From Halanaerobacter jeridensis (lineage in GTDB: Bacteria; Bacillota; Halanaerobiia; Halobacteroidales; Halobacteroidaceae), in NCBI RefSeq assembly GCF_016908315.1, contig NZ_JAFBDQ010000004.1, positions 186,001 through 250,000 on the forward strand: a DNA stretch of 64,000 nucleotides. Direction: 5' to 3'. The notes under the pieces are model-generated. The model saw nothing but the letters and a program-made list of their open reading frames with translations. It ran no database searches and was not told the DNA's origin. Positions 38,137 to 48,613 of the stretch are shown piece by piece. The stretch's first letter is position 1. Every line of letters begins with the position of its first letter. The translations under genes were made by a program, and so were the position numbers.

Positions 38137-38268
38137 TCATTTTAAAATATTTATATCCGATTGTATTAATAAGATTAAAATTAAGAAGAGGATAAAAGGG
38201 TCATTAATGTTGTCTTCTTCTTCACCATTATCTGTTGTGATTCGTGTAAAAGGGTTAAAAATTTTCAT
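38137..38268 (-). CDS. Small hydrophobic-tail protein, 43 residues, possibly sporulation-linked
   Basis: The ORF begins MKIFNPFTRITTDNGEEEDN; a polar, acidic first half is followed by a hydrophobic segment DPFILFLILILLIQ (about 23-36) and a short tail. The ribosome site AAAGGAGG stands 7 bases before the ATG (38266-38268). Upstream on the same strand AACA and CATATCTTA fit the sigma-K pattern mACm-N16-CATANNNTA, and a hairpin with a T run follows the stop. So a whole transcription unit is visible in a gap that would otherwise be called empty. I do not recognise the family. A single membrane-anchored or spore-associated protein is a guess from the hydrophobic segment and promoter. Confidence 0.68.
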   Translation of the reverse strand: MKIFNPFTRITTDNGEEEDNINDPFILFLILILLIQSDINILK

Positions 38269-38314
38269 AAGCTATCCTCCTTTGTAGGGGTGATTTTATT
38301 CTATTCCCTTTATA

Positions 38315-38343
38315 TAAGATATGAAGGTTAGTAATAATATGTT
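38315..38343 (-). promoter_or_regulatory. Sigma-K-like promoter of the small gene
   Basis: On the - strand AACA (38343-38340) is followed after 16 bases by CATATCTTA (38323-38315). This agrees with the mother-cell sigma-K consensus as I know it from Bacillus. The consensus is short and the region is AT-rich, so chance is possible. Confidence 0.4.
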
Positions 38344-38378
38344 AAATATAAAATGATTAGTGATAAGGAGTGAGAAGA

Positions 38379-39212
38379 GTGAGTAGGGTAGGATATTTAG
38401 GACCTAAAGGAACTTTTACTGAAATGGCTGCTGAAGAGTATCGAGGTACAGTAGCTGAATATATTCCCTATTGTGATATTAAAGTATTAGTTAAAGCAGT
38501 AGTAGACGAAAAAATTGATAGAGCAGTAGTTCCAATAGAAAATTCATTACAAGGAGCAGTAACTTTAACTCTAGATTTATTATTGAAGTATGATTTAAAA
38601 ATAGTGGATGAGGTAATTATTCCGATTACCCATAGTTTATTAGCCGCTGATGTAGTTACCGACTTAGATGATTTAGACCATGTTGTATCACATCCTCAAG
38701 CTTTAGCTCAATGTAGAGCTTTTATTGATGAACATCTTAATTGTAATGTCCATACTGCTGATAGTACGGCTGATGCAATTAAAAGAGTAGCTAAGGCAGG
38801 GCCAAACTGGGCAGCAATTGGTAATTATCACGCTGCAGATTATTATGATTTGTCAGTGCTGAGAAATGATATTCAAGATAATGAAGAAAATTGGACTCGC
38901 TTTGTTGTCTTAGCTAAAGAAGATAGTCCGCAGACTGGTGATGATAAAACATCAATTATTTGTTCTCCTCGTGATGATCATCCTGGAGCTTTATATGAAA
39001 TTTTAAAAGAGTTTGCTCAGCGAGAAATTAATTTAACTAGAATTGAATCACGTCCGGCGCGGAAAATGATTGGTGATTATATTTTCTTTATTGATTTTGA
39101 AGGGCATCGGAGCGAAGAAAATATTCAACTAGCTTTATCTAATGTAGAGGAAATAGTGGCTTGGATCAAATTATTAGGTTCTTATCCTCAAGCTGAAATT
39201 CAAGCAGATTGA
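38379..39212 (+). CDS. pheA: Prephenate dehydratase
   Basis: A 277-residue enzyme that converts prephenate to phenylpyruvate in phenylalanine synthesis. It starts GYLGPKGTFTEMAA, has the catalytic-site motif NWTRFVVL at about 173-180, and ends in an ACT domain (DDHPGALYEILKEFA, NLTRIESRPA) that gives feedback control by phenylalanine. It is stand-alone, without a chorismate mutase domain. GTG at 38379 is 8 bases after AAGGAG; the GTG at 38370 lies within that site. No other aromatic gene is near. Confidence 0.94.
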   Translation: MSRVGYLGPKGTFTEMAAEEYRGTVAEYIPYCDIKVLVKAVVDEKIDRAVVPIENSLQGAVTLTLDLLLKYDLKIVDEVIIPITHSLLAADVVTDLDDLDHVVSHPQALAQCRAFIDEHLNCNVHTADSTADAIKRVAKAGPNWAAIGNYHAADYYDLSVLRNDIQDNEENWTRFVVLAKEDSPQTGDDKTSIICSPRDDHPGALYEILKEFAQREINLTRIESRPARKMIGDYIFFIDFEGHRSEENIQLALSNVEEIVAWIKLLGSYPQAEIQAD

Positions 39213-39237
39213 AAATTTAGTTTTAATATGATAAAAT
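39209..39237 (+). promoter_or_regulatory. Probable promoter of yebC
   Basis: TTGAAA at 39209-39214 and TAAAAT at 39232-39237 with a 17-base spacer, overlapping the end of pheA. Confidence 0.5.
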
Positions 39238-39274
39238 TTTAGTGTTCTGAATATAGTAAAAGGAGGCGATTATT

Positions 39275-40039
39275 ATGGCTGGACATTCTAAATGGCATAA
39301 TATTAAACATAAAAAGAAGAAAGAAGATAGAAAACGGGCTAAATTATTTTCAAAATTGGTAAAAAAGATTACAGTTGCTGCTCGTGAAGGTGGCGGAGAT
39401 CCAGAGAAAAATAGTGATCTTGACTTAGCAATTCAAAAGGCGAAGGACGCTAATATGCCCAAAGATAATATTGAGCGGGCTATTAAAAGAGGTACTGGTG
39501 ATTTAGAGGGTGTAGATTATGAAAAAATAGTTTATGAAGGATATGCCCCTGAAGGAGTAGCTTTATACTTAGAATTAATGAGTGATAATCGTAATCGATC
39601 TGCTTCTGAAATGCGCCATCTTTTATCAGAACATGGTGGTAATTTAGGAGAAGACGGTTGTGTATCATGGATGTTTGAGAGAAAAGGACAATTAATTATT
39701 GATCGTAATGAGTTTGAGATTGATGAAGATGCACTAATGCTTGATGCAATTGAAGCAGGTGCAGAAGACATTAATGTTAAAGAAGAAGAGGTGGAGATCT
39801 TAACTGAAACATCAGATTTACAGGAAGTAAGAAGAAACATGGAAGATAAAGGATATAAATTTGACTCAGGGGATTTAGCTATGATTCCAGATAATGAAAT
39901 TACTTTAGATGATCCTGATGCTGCTCGACGAGTCTTAGAAACTATCGAAGAGTTAGAAGACCATGATGATGTACAAGATGTGTACGCTAATTATAATATT
40001 CCTGATGAAGTATATGAAGAAATAGAAGATGAGATTTAA
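39275..40039 (+). CDS. yebC: YebC/PmpR family regulator (TACO1 family)
   Basis: A 254-residue protein with the family start MAGHSKWHNIKHKKKKEDRK and three alpha-beta domains. It has long been called a transcription regulator; more recent work on the family points to relief of ribosome stalling. It normally precedes the ruv genes, as here. AAGGAGGCG precedes the ATG. Confidence 0.95.
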   Translation: MAGHSKWHNIKHKKKKEDRKRAKLFSKLVKKITVAAREGGGDPEKNSDLDLAIQKAKDANMPKDNIERAIKRGTGDLEGVDYEKIVYEGYAPEGVALYLELMSDNRNRSASEMRHLLSEHGGNLGEDGCVSWMFERKGQLIIDRNEFEIDEDALMLDAIEAGAEDINVKEEEVEILTETSDLQEVRRNMEDKGYKFDSGDLAMIPDNEITLDDPDAARRVLETIEELEDHDDVQDVYANYNIPDEVYEEIEDEI

Positions 40040-40053
40040 CTTATAAATCTTGC

Positions 40054-40101
40054 CCCCCTATTTTATAAAAAAAGTTAAGTTGGGTATGCTAAAATAGGGG
40101 G
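40054..40101 (+). promoter_or_regulatory. Inverted repeat enclosing the BofC-like ribosome site
   Basis: CCCCCTATTTTA (40054-40065) and TAAAATAGGGGG (40090-40101) are perfect 12-base complements separated by 24 bases. The 3' arm contains the GGGGG ribosome site of the next gene, so the folded message would hide it. There is no T run after the stem. Confidence 0.5.
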
Positions 40102-40109
40102 ATGTTCTA

Positions 40110-40676
40110 TTGAAATTAAAGCAGAGTATTATTTTAGGGATATTATTGATTATAGTAGTAGCGATAATCAGTTATCAAATTTTAGATAGCCCGGTGCAAA
40201 ATGAAGAGCAAGAAGATTTAGATTCTAAGTTGAAGAACGAATTAAATCAAAATAGTTATTTATCAGATTTAATAATAGAAGAGAGTAATAAATTAAAAGA
40301 ACAAGAAAGTTCTTTTAATTTTATGAAAAAACCTCTATTAAATTTTGCTAATATAGAAAAAGAGCAAAAGTTCAAATTGAATTATCCTCATTTGGAATTG
40401 AAATTTAAAACTAAGGAGAAGTTAGCTCAACCAGATAATAGTGGTTTTAAAACAATTGATTTTAATACCGGGGATATGTTTTTGGGGATCAAAGATGGGT
40501 ATGTTGCGCTTTATAGAGGGGATGTTTTAGGTGAACAAGAATTATTAAAGAAAACTGATATTTTGCTTAAGGATTTAGTACAAGAAGATATTAAAAGATT
40601 ACAAACAGGAATTGAAATTGAAAATAGAAAAGAATTATTGAGTATTATAGAAGGATTTTCGAGTGCTAAAAATTAA
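40110..40676 (+). CDS. BofC-like protein
   Basis: A 188-residue protein with an N-terminal signal or anchor helix (about 5-24) and a C-terminal domain containing MFLGIKDGYVALYRG at about 127, which resembles the C-terminal domain of BofC. In Bacillus bofC lies directly before ruvA and controls the SpoIVB protease in sigma-K activation; the position here is the same. Similarity outside the short motif is not obvious, so the assignment is tentative. The start is TTG at 40110. The ribosome site lies inside a 12-base inverted repeat. Confidence 0.65.
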   Translation: MKLKQSIILGILLIIVVAIISYQILDSPVQNEEQEDLDSKLKNELNQNSYLSDLIIEESNKLKEQESSFNFMKKPLLNFANIEKEQKFKLNYPHLELKFKTKEKLAQPDNSGFKTIDFNTGDMFLGIKDGYVALYRGDVLGEQELLKKTDILLKDLVQEDIKRLQTGIEIENRKELLSIIEGFSSAKN

Positions 40677-40711
40677 ATAATAATATAAGGACAATTAATT
40701 GTTTCTATTTA

Positions 40712-40740
40712 AACAGTCGCATGGTGACTGTTTTTTCTTT
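40712..40740 (+). terminator. Intrinsic terminator between the BofC-like gene and ruvA
   Basis: AACAGTCGC (40712-40720) pairs with GTGACTGTT (40724-40732) with one G-U pair, then TTTTCTTTTT. Confidence 0.85.
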
Positions 40741-40773
40741 TTAGTGATTACTTAACTGTGAGGAGTGACGGGT

Positions 40774-41355
40774 ATGATTTCTTATTTAAATGGAGAACTA
40801 ATCAGAAAAGATTTAGAATTTATAGTAATTAATGTTGATGGAGTCGGTTATAAAGTTTTTACTCCAGGTAGTGTTCAATCTAACTTGCCGCGAGTAGGAG
40901 AGCAAGTTGAATTGCATACTTATACCTATGTTCGTGAAGATGCAATTAGATTATACGGTTTTTCTAACTTAGATGAGCTAGAGCTATTTGAAAAGTTATT
41001 AGGTGTTTCTAAAATTGGCCCAAAATCTGCTATGAGTACTTTATCTACAATGAGTGTTAGAAATTTCAAACAAGCTTTAATTAATGGAGAAACGAAAACT
41101 TTGCAGCAGATTAAAGGTGTAGGTAAGAAGACAGCTAAAAGGTTAATATTAGAGTTGCAAGAAAAAGTAGAGGTTGATAAAATAGTAGATAATGATAGAA
41201 GTATTGATGAAAGCAAAGCTAAAGATGCCATTCAGGGATTAGTGAATTTGGGTTATCAAAAGACTCAAGCGCGCAAAGCTGTAGAGAAAATTCTGCAAGA
41301 AGATTCTGATTTGGCAGTAGAAGATATAATTAGAGAAGGATTAAGCATTATATAA
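40774..41355 (+). CDS. ruvA: RuvA, Holliday junction binding subunit
   Basis: A 193-residue protein that binds four-way junctions and positions RuvB. The OB-fold domain (1-62) starts MISYLNGELI, followed by two helix-hairpin-helix motifs (KIGPKSAM, IKGVGKKTAKRL) and the C-terminal RuvB-binding domain. The ATG at 40774 follows GAGGAG by 8 bases. No ruvC lies next to it, as in Bacillus. Confidence 0.96.
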   Translation: MISYLNGELIRKDLEFIVINVDGVGYKVFTPGSVQSNLPRVGEQVELHTYTYVREDAIRLYGFSNLDELELFEKLLGVSKIGPKSAMSTLSTMSVRNFKQALINGETKTLQQIKGVGKKTAKRLILELQEKVEVDKIVDNDRSIDESKAKDAIQGLVNLGYQKTQARKAVEKILQEDSDLAVEDIIREGLSII

Positions 41356-41400
41356 AAGATAGATTATGAATGTGGATAATAAATTTAGGAGAGGATAAAA

Positions 41401-42402
41401 ATGAGCATGGAAGAGCGGTTTGTTTCCCCCAGTCAGCAGCAGGAGGATATGGATTATAGTTTAAGACCACAGAGTTTAGGTCAATATATTGGTCAGCAGA
41501 AGATAAAAGAAAACTTAAAAATATTTATTGAAGCAGCTAAAGGTCGGGGTGAAGCATTAGATCATGTTCTCTTATCAGGTCCACCAGGATTGGGTAAAAC
41601 TACATTAGCTAATATTATTGCTAATGAAATGGGAGTTGATATTAAGACTACTTCAGGACCTGCGATTGAAAAGCCAGGTGATTTAGCTGCGATTTTAACT
41701 AAGTTAAAACCTAATGATGTACTATTTGTAGATGAGATTCACCGCTTGAATCGAGTTATTGAAGAGACTATGTATCCTGCTATGGAGGATTTTGCTTTAG
41801 ATATAGTGATTGGTAATGGTCCTAATGCTCGTTCAGTGCGTTTGGATTTGCCTGAATTTACTTTAATTGGAGCAACAACGAAAGCAGGGAATTTGACTTC
41901 TCCTCTGCGTGATAGATTTGGTGTGATTAGTCGTTTACAATTTTATACTAATGATGAATTAGCTAAAATTGTTAAGCGAGCTGCTAAAGTATTAGAAGTA
42001 GGGATTCAAGAAACAGGAGCTTATGAAATTGCTCGTCGTTCTCGGGGTACACCGCGAGTAGCAAATAGATTTTTAAAGAGAGTCCGAGATTTTGCCCAGG
42101 TTAAAGGTGAAGGAATTATTACTGAAGAAATAGCTAAAAAATCTTTAGCTAAATTAGAAGTTGATGAACTAGGCTTAGATAGAATTGATCGCAAGATTTT
42201 AGAAACTATTGTTGAGAACTATGATGGAGGACCAGTTGGCTTATCAACTATAGCTGCTGCAGTTAATGAAGAAGAAGATACTATTTCTGATGTTTATGAG
42301 CCTTATTTGCTGCAAATAGGTTATTTAGATCGCACACCACGTGGCAGACGAGTTACCAAACTTGCCTACCAACACTTAGGAATTGAGGTGCCAGAAGAGT
42401 GA
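41401..42402 (+). CDS. ruvB: RuvB, branch-migration helicase
   Basis: A 333-residue AAA+ motor. Walker A is GPPGLGKT at 60-67, Walker B VDEIHRLN, sensor region [10 protein letters not shown], and the winged-helix C-terminus ends with [16 protein letters not shown]. It drives branch migration with RuvA, 45 bases upstream. Its TGA overlaps the GTG start of the next gene. Confidence 0.97.
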   Translation: MSMEERFVSPSQQQEDMDYSLRPQSLGQYIGQQKIKENLKIFIEAAKGRGEALDHVLLSGPPGLGKTTLANIIANEMGVDIKTTSGPAIEKPGDLAAILTKLKPNDVLFVDEIHRLNRVIEETMYPAMEDFALDIVIGNGPNARSVRLDLPEFTLIGATTKAGNLTSPLRDRFGVISRLQFYTNDELAKIVKRAAKVLEVGIQETGAYEIARRSRGTPRVANRFLKRVRDFAQVKGEGIITEEIAKKSLAKLEVDELGLDRIDRKILETIVENYDGGPVGLSTIAAAVNEEEDTISDVYEPYLLQIGYLDRTPRGRRVTKLAYQHLGIEVPEE

Positions 42403-43568
42403 ATAACTTAACTGGGTTTAAAGAGTTTATTATTAAATCTGGATTAGTATTTATTTTAGTTTCTATAATTTTGACTGCAAGTATTGCTGTGATTCAGGCT
42501 GAAGATAAAATTATAAAAGTAGGTTTGATTAATGAGACTAAAAGTATTACACTAAAGGCTGATGAAGGAATAAAAATAAAGACTAGTGATGGTTATAGTT
42601 TTAGTTTAACTAATGTAACTCATTTTCAGTTTGAAAAGACAGGTCAATTTATACGCATTAATAACTATTACTTTGCTTCTGATTATATTTTGATTACTCC
42701 TTTAGGAGCAGAAATGTTAAATATTAATTCTAGAGACTATAAAGGTACAATGCAACTAATTAACAAGAAGCAAACTATAACAGTTGTTAATAAAGTTAAG
42801 ATGGCTGATTATTTAGCTAGTGTGATAGGTAGTGAGATAGATCCAAAATGGCCGGAAGCAGCTTTGAGAGCCCAGGCAGTTGTAGCCCGAACATATGCGT
42901 TGAGAAATTTAAATTCTTATCTTAGTCAAGGATATCATCTTTCTAATACAATTTATTCTCAAGTTTATAAAGGGCACCGTGTTACAACCCCAAAAGTTTA
43001 TCAAGCTGTGAAGGATACAGCTGGACAAGTTTTAACTTATAGAGGTGAGTTAATTTCTGCTGTATATCATTCTAATGCGGGTGGTAAAACAGCCCAAGGG
43101 GCAGTGATTTGGGGTGGAGAGACTCCTTATTTGCAAAGTGTTGATTCTAAAGACTATGATGCTCCTAATTATCAGTGGCAGAAAAAATATAGTCGAGAAG
43201 AATTAAAGAAAATTTTAAGCTCTAAGGGAATAAAAATAAGTAAAATTGATAGAATAGGCTTACAGGGGCTTGGCCCTTCAGGTAGAGCGGAAAAGGTAGT
43301 CATTAATGATGGTCAGCAGGAAGTAAGTGTTGATAGTTCTAAGTTTAGATTTTGGCTAAATTTGCGCAGTACTAAATTTTCTATGGAAAGATATGAGCAA
43401 GGGTATGTATTTATAGGTAAGGGATGGGGTCATGGAGTAGGAATGAGTCAATGGGGAGCCTATCAAATGGCCAAAGAAGGGTCTACTTACCAAGAAATTT
43501 TGCATCATTATTATCAAAATACTAAATTAGTAAAAAAAGATGTTGGAGGAATTGATAATGAAGGTTGA
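42399..43568 (+). CDS. SpoIID/LytB-domain protein
   Basis: A 389-residue exported protein with an N-terminal signal anchor (about 13-35) and a SpoIID domain: [42 protein letters not shown] and the late [15 protein letters not shown]. SpoIID is a lytic transglycosylase that cleaves glycan strands during engulfment. Placement between ruvB and queA recurs in clostridia. Whether this is the engulfment enzyme itself or a paralogue cannot be told. GTG start with a 4-base overlap (GTGA). Confidence 0.9.
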   Translation: MNNLTGFKEFIIKSGLVFILVSIILTASIAVIQAEDKIIKVGLINETKSITLKADEGIKIKTSDGYSFSLTNVTHFQFEKTGQFIRINNYYFASDYILITPLGAEMLNINSRDYKGTMQLINKKQTITVVNKVKMADYLASVIGSEIDPKWPEAALRAQAVVARTYALRNLNSYLSQGYHLSNTIYSQVYKGHRVTTPKVYQAVKDTAGQVLTYRGELISAVYHSNAGGKTAQGAVIWGGETPYLQSVDSKDYDAPNYQWQKKYSREELKKILSSKGIKISKIDRIGLQGLGPSGRAEKVVINDGQQEVSVDSSKFRFWLNLRSTKFSMERYEQGYVFIGKGWGHGVGMSQWGAYQMAKEGSTYQEILHHYYQNTKLVKKDVGGIDNEG

Positions 43569-44583
43569 AGAATTTGATTTTGATTTACCAGAAGAGCTAA
43601 TTGCTCAAAAACCGGCTGAACCAAGAGATGAGTCCAATTTGTTAGTAGTAAAGAAGGATCAGGGAGTACTGGAAGATAAAGTTTTTAAAGAGATAGTTGA
43701 TTATTTCAATCCTGGTGATACTTTAGTTAGAAATAATACTAAAGTGATTCCGGCTCGTTTATTTGGCCAGAAAAAGGAAACAGGTGGGAAAGTTGAAGTA
43801 TTATTGTTAAATCAGAAGGAATTAGATACTTGGGAGGTATTAGTTAAAGCTAATGGTAAAGTAAAAGTGGATACTACTATTGTATTTGCTGATGGTCGAT
43901 TAGAGGCTGAAGTTAAAGATCTAACTGATTTTGGAGGGCGAGTTGTAGAGTTTGAGTATGAAGGTGTATTTGAAGAAATTTTAGATGAATTAGGTAATAT
44001 GCCTCTGCCACCTTATATTACTCGTGAATTAGATGAACCTGATAAATATCAGACAGTCTACGCTGAGAAACGAGGGGCAGCAGCAGCTCCTACAGCCGGG
44101 TTACACTTTACTGATCGATTATTAAATAAGTTAAAAGAAAAAGGAGTTAATATTGTTGATATTACTCTTCATGTAGGTTTAGGTACTTTTAGACCAGTGC
44201 GAGTAGAAAAGATTGAGGAACATGATATGCATTCTGAGTATTATGAAGTATCTGCAGAAGCAGCTGAAATAATTAATCAAACTAAAGAAGAAGGAAATAA
44301 AATTTTTGCAGTGGGAACTACTACTACTAGAACCCTAGAAACAGTAGCAGATGAAGATGGTTATGTCAAGGCTGATAAGGGATGGACAGATATTTTTATT
44401 TATCCCGGTTATGAATTTAAGAATATTGATGCTTTAATTACTAATTTTCATTTACCAGAATCTACTTTAATAATGTTAGTGAGTGCTTTTGCTGGTAAGG
44501 AAGAGACGATGAAGGCTTATCAACATGCTGTAGCAGAAGAATATAGATTTTATAGTTTTGGGGATGGAATGCTGTTAATTTAA
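43558..44583 (+). CDS. queA: QueA, tRNA preQ1 ribosyltransferase-isomerase
   Basis: A 341-residue enzyme that transfers and isomerises the ribose of SAM to make epoxyqueuosine in tRNA. Conserved parts: [23 protein letters not shown] at the start, [14 protein letters not shown] in the middle and [16 protein letters not shown] near the end. The ATG at 43558 follows TTGGAGGA by 7 bases and overlaps the preceding gene by 11 bases. Its pathway partner tgt is next. Confidence 0.97.
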   Translation: MKVEEFDFDLPEELIAQKPAEPRDESNLLVVKKDQGVLEDKVFKEIVDYFNPGDTLVRNNTKVIPARLFGQKKETGGKVEVLLLNQKELDTWEVLVKANGKVKVDTTIVFADGRLEAEVKDLTDFGGRVVEFEYEGVFEEILDELGNMPLPPYITRELDEPDKYQTVYAEKRGAAAAPTAGLHFTDRLLNKLKEKGVNIVDITLHVGLGTFRPVRVEKIEEHDMHSEYYEVSAEAAEIINQTKEEGNKIFAVGTTTTRTLETVADEDGYVKADKGWTDIFIYPGYEFKNIDALITNFHLPESTLIMLVSAFAGKEETMKAYQHAVAEEYRFYSFGDGMLLI

Positions 44584-44713
44584 GATTAAAAAGAGTAATT
44601 ATTGATCAGTAACGAGTAAGTAGTAAAGAATAAGTAAAAGAAATGATGAGACAATAATAAATGAGATAAAAGCTAAAGGTAAAAAAATAGACAAGTAAAA
44701 ACAGAGATCTTAA

Positions 44714-45853
<1,140 letters not shown>

Positions 45854-45931
45854 TCCTAAAGTTGATAAAGGAATTTTATCTTCTTTATTGAAGTTATTAA
45901 TGGGTTTACATTTTAAAAGGAGGAAATAACT

Positions 45932-46225
45932 ATGTCAAGTATTTTAGGAACTGTACTACCTATAGTAGTAGTATTTGGTATTTTTTGGTTTTTGGTAATC
46001 AGACCTCAAAAACAAAGACAAGAAGAAAGGCAAGATATGTTATCAGAATTAAATGTTGGAGACAAAATAGTTACTGTAGGAGGTATTAAAGGAGAAATAA
46101 AAGAGATAGATGGCGATGATTTAAAATTAAAAATTGCTTCTGATGTAGAAATAGAGATCACCAGACAGTCTATTGGTCGCTTACAGCAAGAAAATTCAAC
46201 TACAGAAGAGCAAGAAACTGAGTAA
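45932..46225 (+). CDS. yajC: YajC, Sec translocase accessory subunit
   Basis: A 97-residue protein with one N-terminal membrane helix (about 4-22, ending in FWFLVIRPQKQRQEE) and a small soluble domain beginning DKIVTVGGIKGEI. It joins SecD and SecF, encoded downstream, in the Sec holo-translocon. AAGGAGG precedes the ATG. Confidence 0.95.
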   Translation: MSSILGTVLPIVVVFGIFWFLVIRPQKQRQEERQDMLSELNVGDKIVTVGGIKGEIKEIDGDDLKLKIASDVEIEITRQSIGRLQQENSTTEEQETE

Positions 46226-46245
46226 TTTCTAGGAGGAACAGAATC

Positions 46246-46887
46246 TTGAGTAAAAAGAATAAGGATTTTTTTGGTTTATTTACTAAAGAATTCGCTAAAG
46301 AATTCATTGAATCATTATTAATTGCAGGAGTTTTAGCATTTTTTATAATTACATTTATAGTTCAGTCTTTTGTAGTTTCGGGCTCTTCTATGGAGCCTAC
46401 GCTACATAACGGTGAGCGATTATTTGTTAATAAATTTATATACTATTTTCAAAATCCACAGCGGGGAGATATAGTAGTTTTAAATCCCGAAGGAGATTCG
46501 AGAGATTATATTAAAAGAGTAATTGGCTTGCCAGGAGATAAAATAGAAATAATAGGTGGAACTTTATATATTAATGGGCAAGCATTAACAGAAAACTATA
46601 TCAAAGAAGATTATATTGAAACTTATAAGTATGAATATTATATCCCAGAAGAAGATACTTATAAAATTCATGATACTGCTGGTCCGTATCATGTTCCTAA
46701 AGGGCATGTATTGGTTTTAGGAGATAATAGGAACCATAGTTCTGACAGTAGAAGAATTGAAATAGTAGGCTATGTTTCTTATGACCAAATTAAAGGTAAA
46801 GCGTTTTGGGTTTATTGGCCTGTGACGCGTATGAGGGTGTTAGACAACCCAAGTTATCCGCAATTAAGTAATTCAGCGGCACAGTAA
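46246..46887 (+). CDS. lepB: Type I signal peptidase
   Basis: A 213-residue S26 peptidase. One N-terminal membrane helix (about 20-42) is followed by the catalytic serine in SGSSMEPTL (about 45-53) and the catalytic lysine in RDYIKRVIGLPGD; GDNRNHSSDSR is the later box E. It removes signal peptides from exported proteins, fitting its place between yajC and secD. TTG start at 46246 after AGGAGG. A terminator closes the unit. Confidence 0.95.
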   Translation: MSKKNKDFFGLFTKEFAKEFIESLLIAGVLAFFIITFIVQSFVVSGSSMEPTLHNGERLFVNKFIYYFQNPQRGDIVVLNPEGDSRDYIKRVIGLPGDKIEIIGGTLYINGQALTENYIKEDYIETYKYEYYIPEEDTYKIHDTAGPYHVPKGHVLVLGDNRNHSSDSRRIEIVGYVSYDQIKGKAFWVYWPVTRMRVLDNPSYPQLSNSAAQ

Positions 46888-46903
46888 AAATTCATATATT
46901 TTT

Positions 46904-46950
46904 AGCTACTCCCTGAAGTGTTATTCTTTATGGAGTAGCTTTTTTATTTT
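46904..46950 (+). terminator. Intrinsic terminator after lepB
   Basis: AGCTACTCC (46904-46912) pairs with GGAGTAGCT (46932-46940), followed by TTTTTATTTTT. Confidence 0.9.
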
Positions 46951-47023
46951 TAATCATAAACTATGGTTTTAATTAATAAAGTGGGTAGTGAGTATTAAAA
47001 ATTTTTAATAGAAGGCGAAAAGT

Positions 47024-47104
47024 TTGGATAATGCTAAAGTTGAAAAAAGATTAGAACCAGAGTTCAAATCTAAGGATTGGTATTTTTGTAAAAAAGAATT
47101 ATAA
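47024..47104 (+). pseudogene. Possible remnant of a YHS-type domain, 26 codons
   Basis: A short frame from TTG at 47024, after GAAGGCG, reads through EPEFKSKDWYFCKKEL to a stop. The end resembles the YxFC core of YHS metal-binding domains. It is too short to be a whole domain and the second cysteine is missing. A perfect 18-base palindrome (46993-47010) lies just ahead. It may be a decayed gene or chance; the rest of 46951-47111 shows nothing else. Confidence 0.2.
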
Positions 47105-47111
47105 AAAAATA

Positions 47112-47140
47112 TTGACAAGGTAGTGCCACTGTGGTAATAT
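47112..47140 (+). promoter_or_regulatory. Promoter of tRNA-Asn
   Basis: TTGACA at 47112-47117 and TAATAT at 47135-47140, spacer 17. Confidence 0.8.
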
Positions 47141-47173
47141 ATTATTGTAAAAATTTAGTTTTTAGCATAATGT

Positions 47174-47249
47174 TCCCTGATAGCTCAGTTGGTAGAGCGA
47201 GTGGCTGTTAACCACTTTGTCGCAGGTTCAAGTCCTGCTCAGGGAGCCA
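47174..47249 (+). tRNA. tRNA-Asn (GTT)
   Basis: A 76-base tRNA with CCA encoded. Acceptor arms TCCCTGA and TCAGGGA, D stem GCTC/GAGC, anticodon stem AGTGG/CCACT around loop CTGTTAA, so the anticodon is GTT, and T arm GCAGG-TTCAAGT-CCTGC. All stems pair fully. It is a single tRNA between lepB and secD. Confidence 0.97.
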
Positions 47250-47313
47250 TTTTTATTTTTTGCTTAAAAACTTGAATTAATTGCTTTATCATAAAGGAAA
47301 ATCACCTTCTATC

Positions 47314-47342
47314 TTGAAATTAAAGTAATGGTAAAGTATAAT
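47314..47342 (+). promoter_or_regulatory. Promoter of secD-secF
   Basis: TTGAAA at 47314-47319 and TATAAT at 47337-47342, spacer 17, about 50 bases before secD. Confidence 0.7.
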
Positions 47343-47392
47343 TAAAACCGCTAAACATAATTATTTATGGTATCAGAGAAAGGAGACAAGTT

Positions 47393-48613
47393 ATGACTTG
47401 GAAGCAAAAGAGAGTTTTGAAGTTAGCTAGTATTGTAGTATTATTATTAGTAGCAGCATATTTTCTATATCCACTAAATGAAAGTATTAATCTTGGGCTT
47501 GATTTACAGGGTGGAACGCATGTAGTTTTAGAAGCTCAGGATACTGCTAAAACAAAAGTGAATAATGAAGCAATGCAGAGAGTGAAAAGTGTAATCAAAA
47601 GAAGGGTTAATGGCATGGGGTTAACAGAACCCGTGATTCAGTTACAGGGAGAAAGACGGATTATAGTTGAATTACCTGGTATTGAAAATCCTAATGAAGC
47701 AATTCAAACAATTGGTCGAACAGCGCAATTGAAGTTTAAAAATGAAGCAGATGAAGTATTAATGACTGGTGATAAGGTCAAAGATGCTGAATCAGGATTT
47801 GATTCTAAATTTAATCGTCCAATTGTTGTAATGGAATTAACTAGTGAAGGGCAGAGTAAATTTGCTGAAATTACGAGAAATAATGTTGGCAGACGAGTAG
47901 GGATTTATTTAGATAATGAACTACTAACTAATCCTCAGGTACAAGAGGAAATAAATCGTTCTAAAGCTCGGATCACTGGATTTGAAAGTATTCAAGAAGC
48001 ACAGAATATTGCTTTGCAGATTAGATCAGGTGCTTTGCCTGTTCCAGTTGAAGTGATTGAAAATCGGACTGTAGGTCCAATTTTAGGAGAGATTTCAATT
48101 AATAAAAGTGTTAAAGCAGGAATTATTGGTCTCATTCTAATTGTTATTTTTATGACTTTAACTTATAGATTGCCTGGTGTATTAGCAGCAATTGCCTTAG
48201 CATTTTATTCAATAATTGTGTTAGGCGTTCTATCTGGTTTGAATGCAACTTTAACTTTACCTGGAATTGCTGGTTTGATCTTATCAATTGGAATGGCCGT
48301 TGATGCAAATGTAATTATCTTTGAAAGGATTAAGTATGAGTATCAACAAGGCAAGACGTTAAAAGCATCAGTAGAATCAGGTTTTCAAAGAGCATTTCAT
48401 ACTATTTTAGATTCTAATGTAACTACTTTAATTACTGTATTAGTTTTAGCCTACTTTGGAACTGGTACAATTAAAGGATTTGCAATCACTTTGGGAATCG
48501 GTATTTTAACTAGTATGTTTACAGCAATTATAGTAACTAGAATGTTACTTAATACTGCTTTAGATACAAATCTGTTACAGAAAAATTCTTTGCTCGGCTG
48601 GTCAAGGAGGTAA
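47393..48613 (+). CDS. secD: SecD, protein translocase subunit
   Basis: A 406-residue membrane protein with an N-terminal helix, the motif LGLDLQGGTHVVLEA (about 33-47), a periplasmic-type P1 domain shorter than in E. coli, and five C-terminal helices with AVDANVIIFERIKYE. It uses the ion gradient to pull proteins through SecYEG. It is separate from SecF, unlike the fused SecDF of Bacillus, and overlaps secF by one base. Confidence 0.96.
   Translation: MTWKQKRVLKLASIVVLLLVAAYFLYPLNESINLGLDLQGGTHVVLEAQDTAKTKVNNEAMQRVKSVIKRRVNGMGLTEPVIQLQGERRIIVELPGIENPNEAIQTIGRTAQLKFKNEADEVLMTGDKVKDAESGFDSKFNRPIVVMELTSEGQSKFAEITRNNVGRRVGIYLDNELLTNPQVQEEINRSKARITGFESIQEAQNIALQIRSGALPVPVEVIENRTVGPILGEISINKSVKAGIIGLILIVIFMTLTYRLPGVLAAIALAFYSIIVLGVLSGLNATLTLPGIAGLILSIGMAVDANVIIFERIKYEYQQGKTLKASVESGFQRAFHTILDSNVTTLITVLVLAYFGTGTIKGFAITLGIGILTSMFTAIIVTRMLLNTALDTNLLQKNSLLGWSRR

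Noticed and set aside
46900-47392. tRNA-Asn as an attachment site for a mobile element
   Set aside because: No integrase gene, no partial tRNA copy, and conserved secretion genes stand on both sides.
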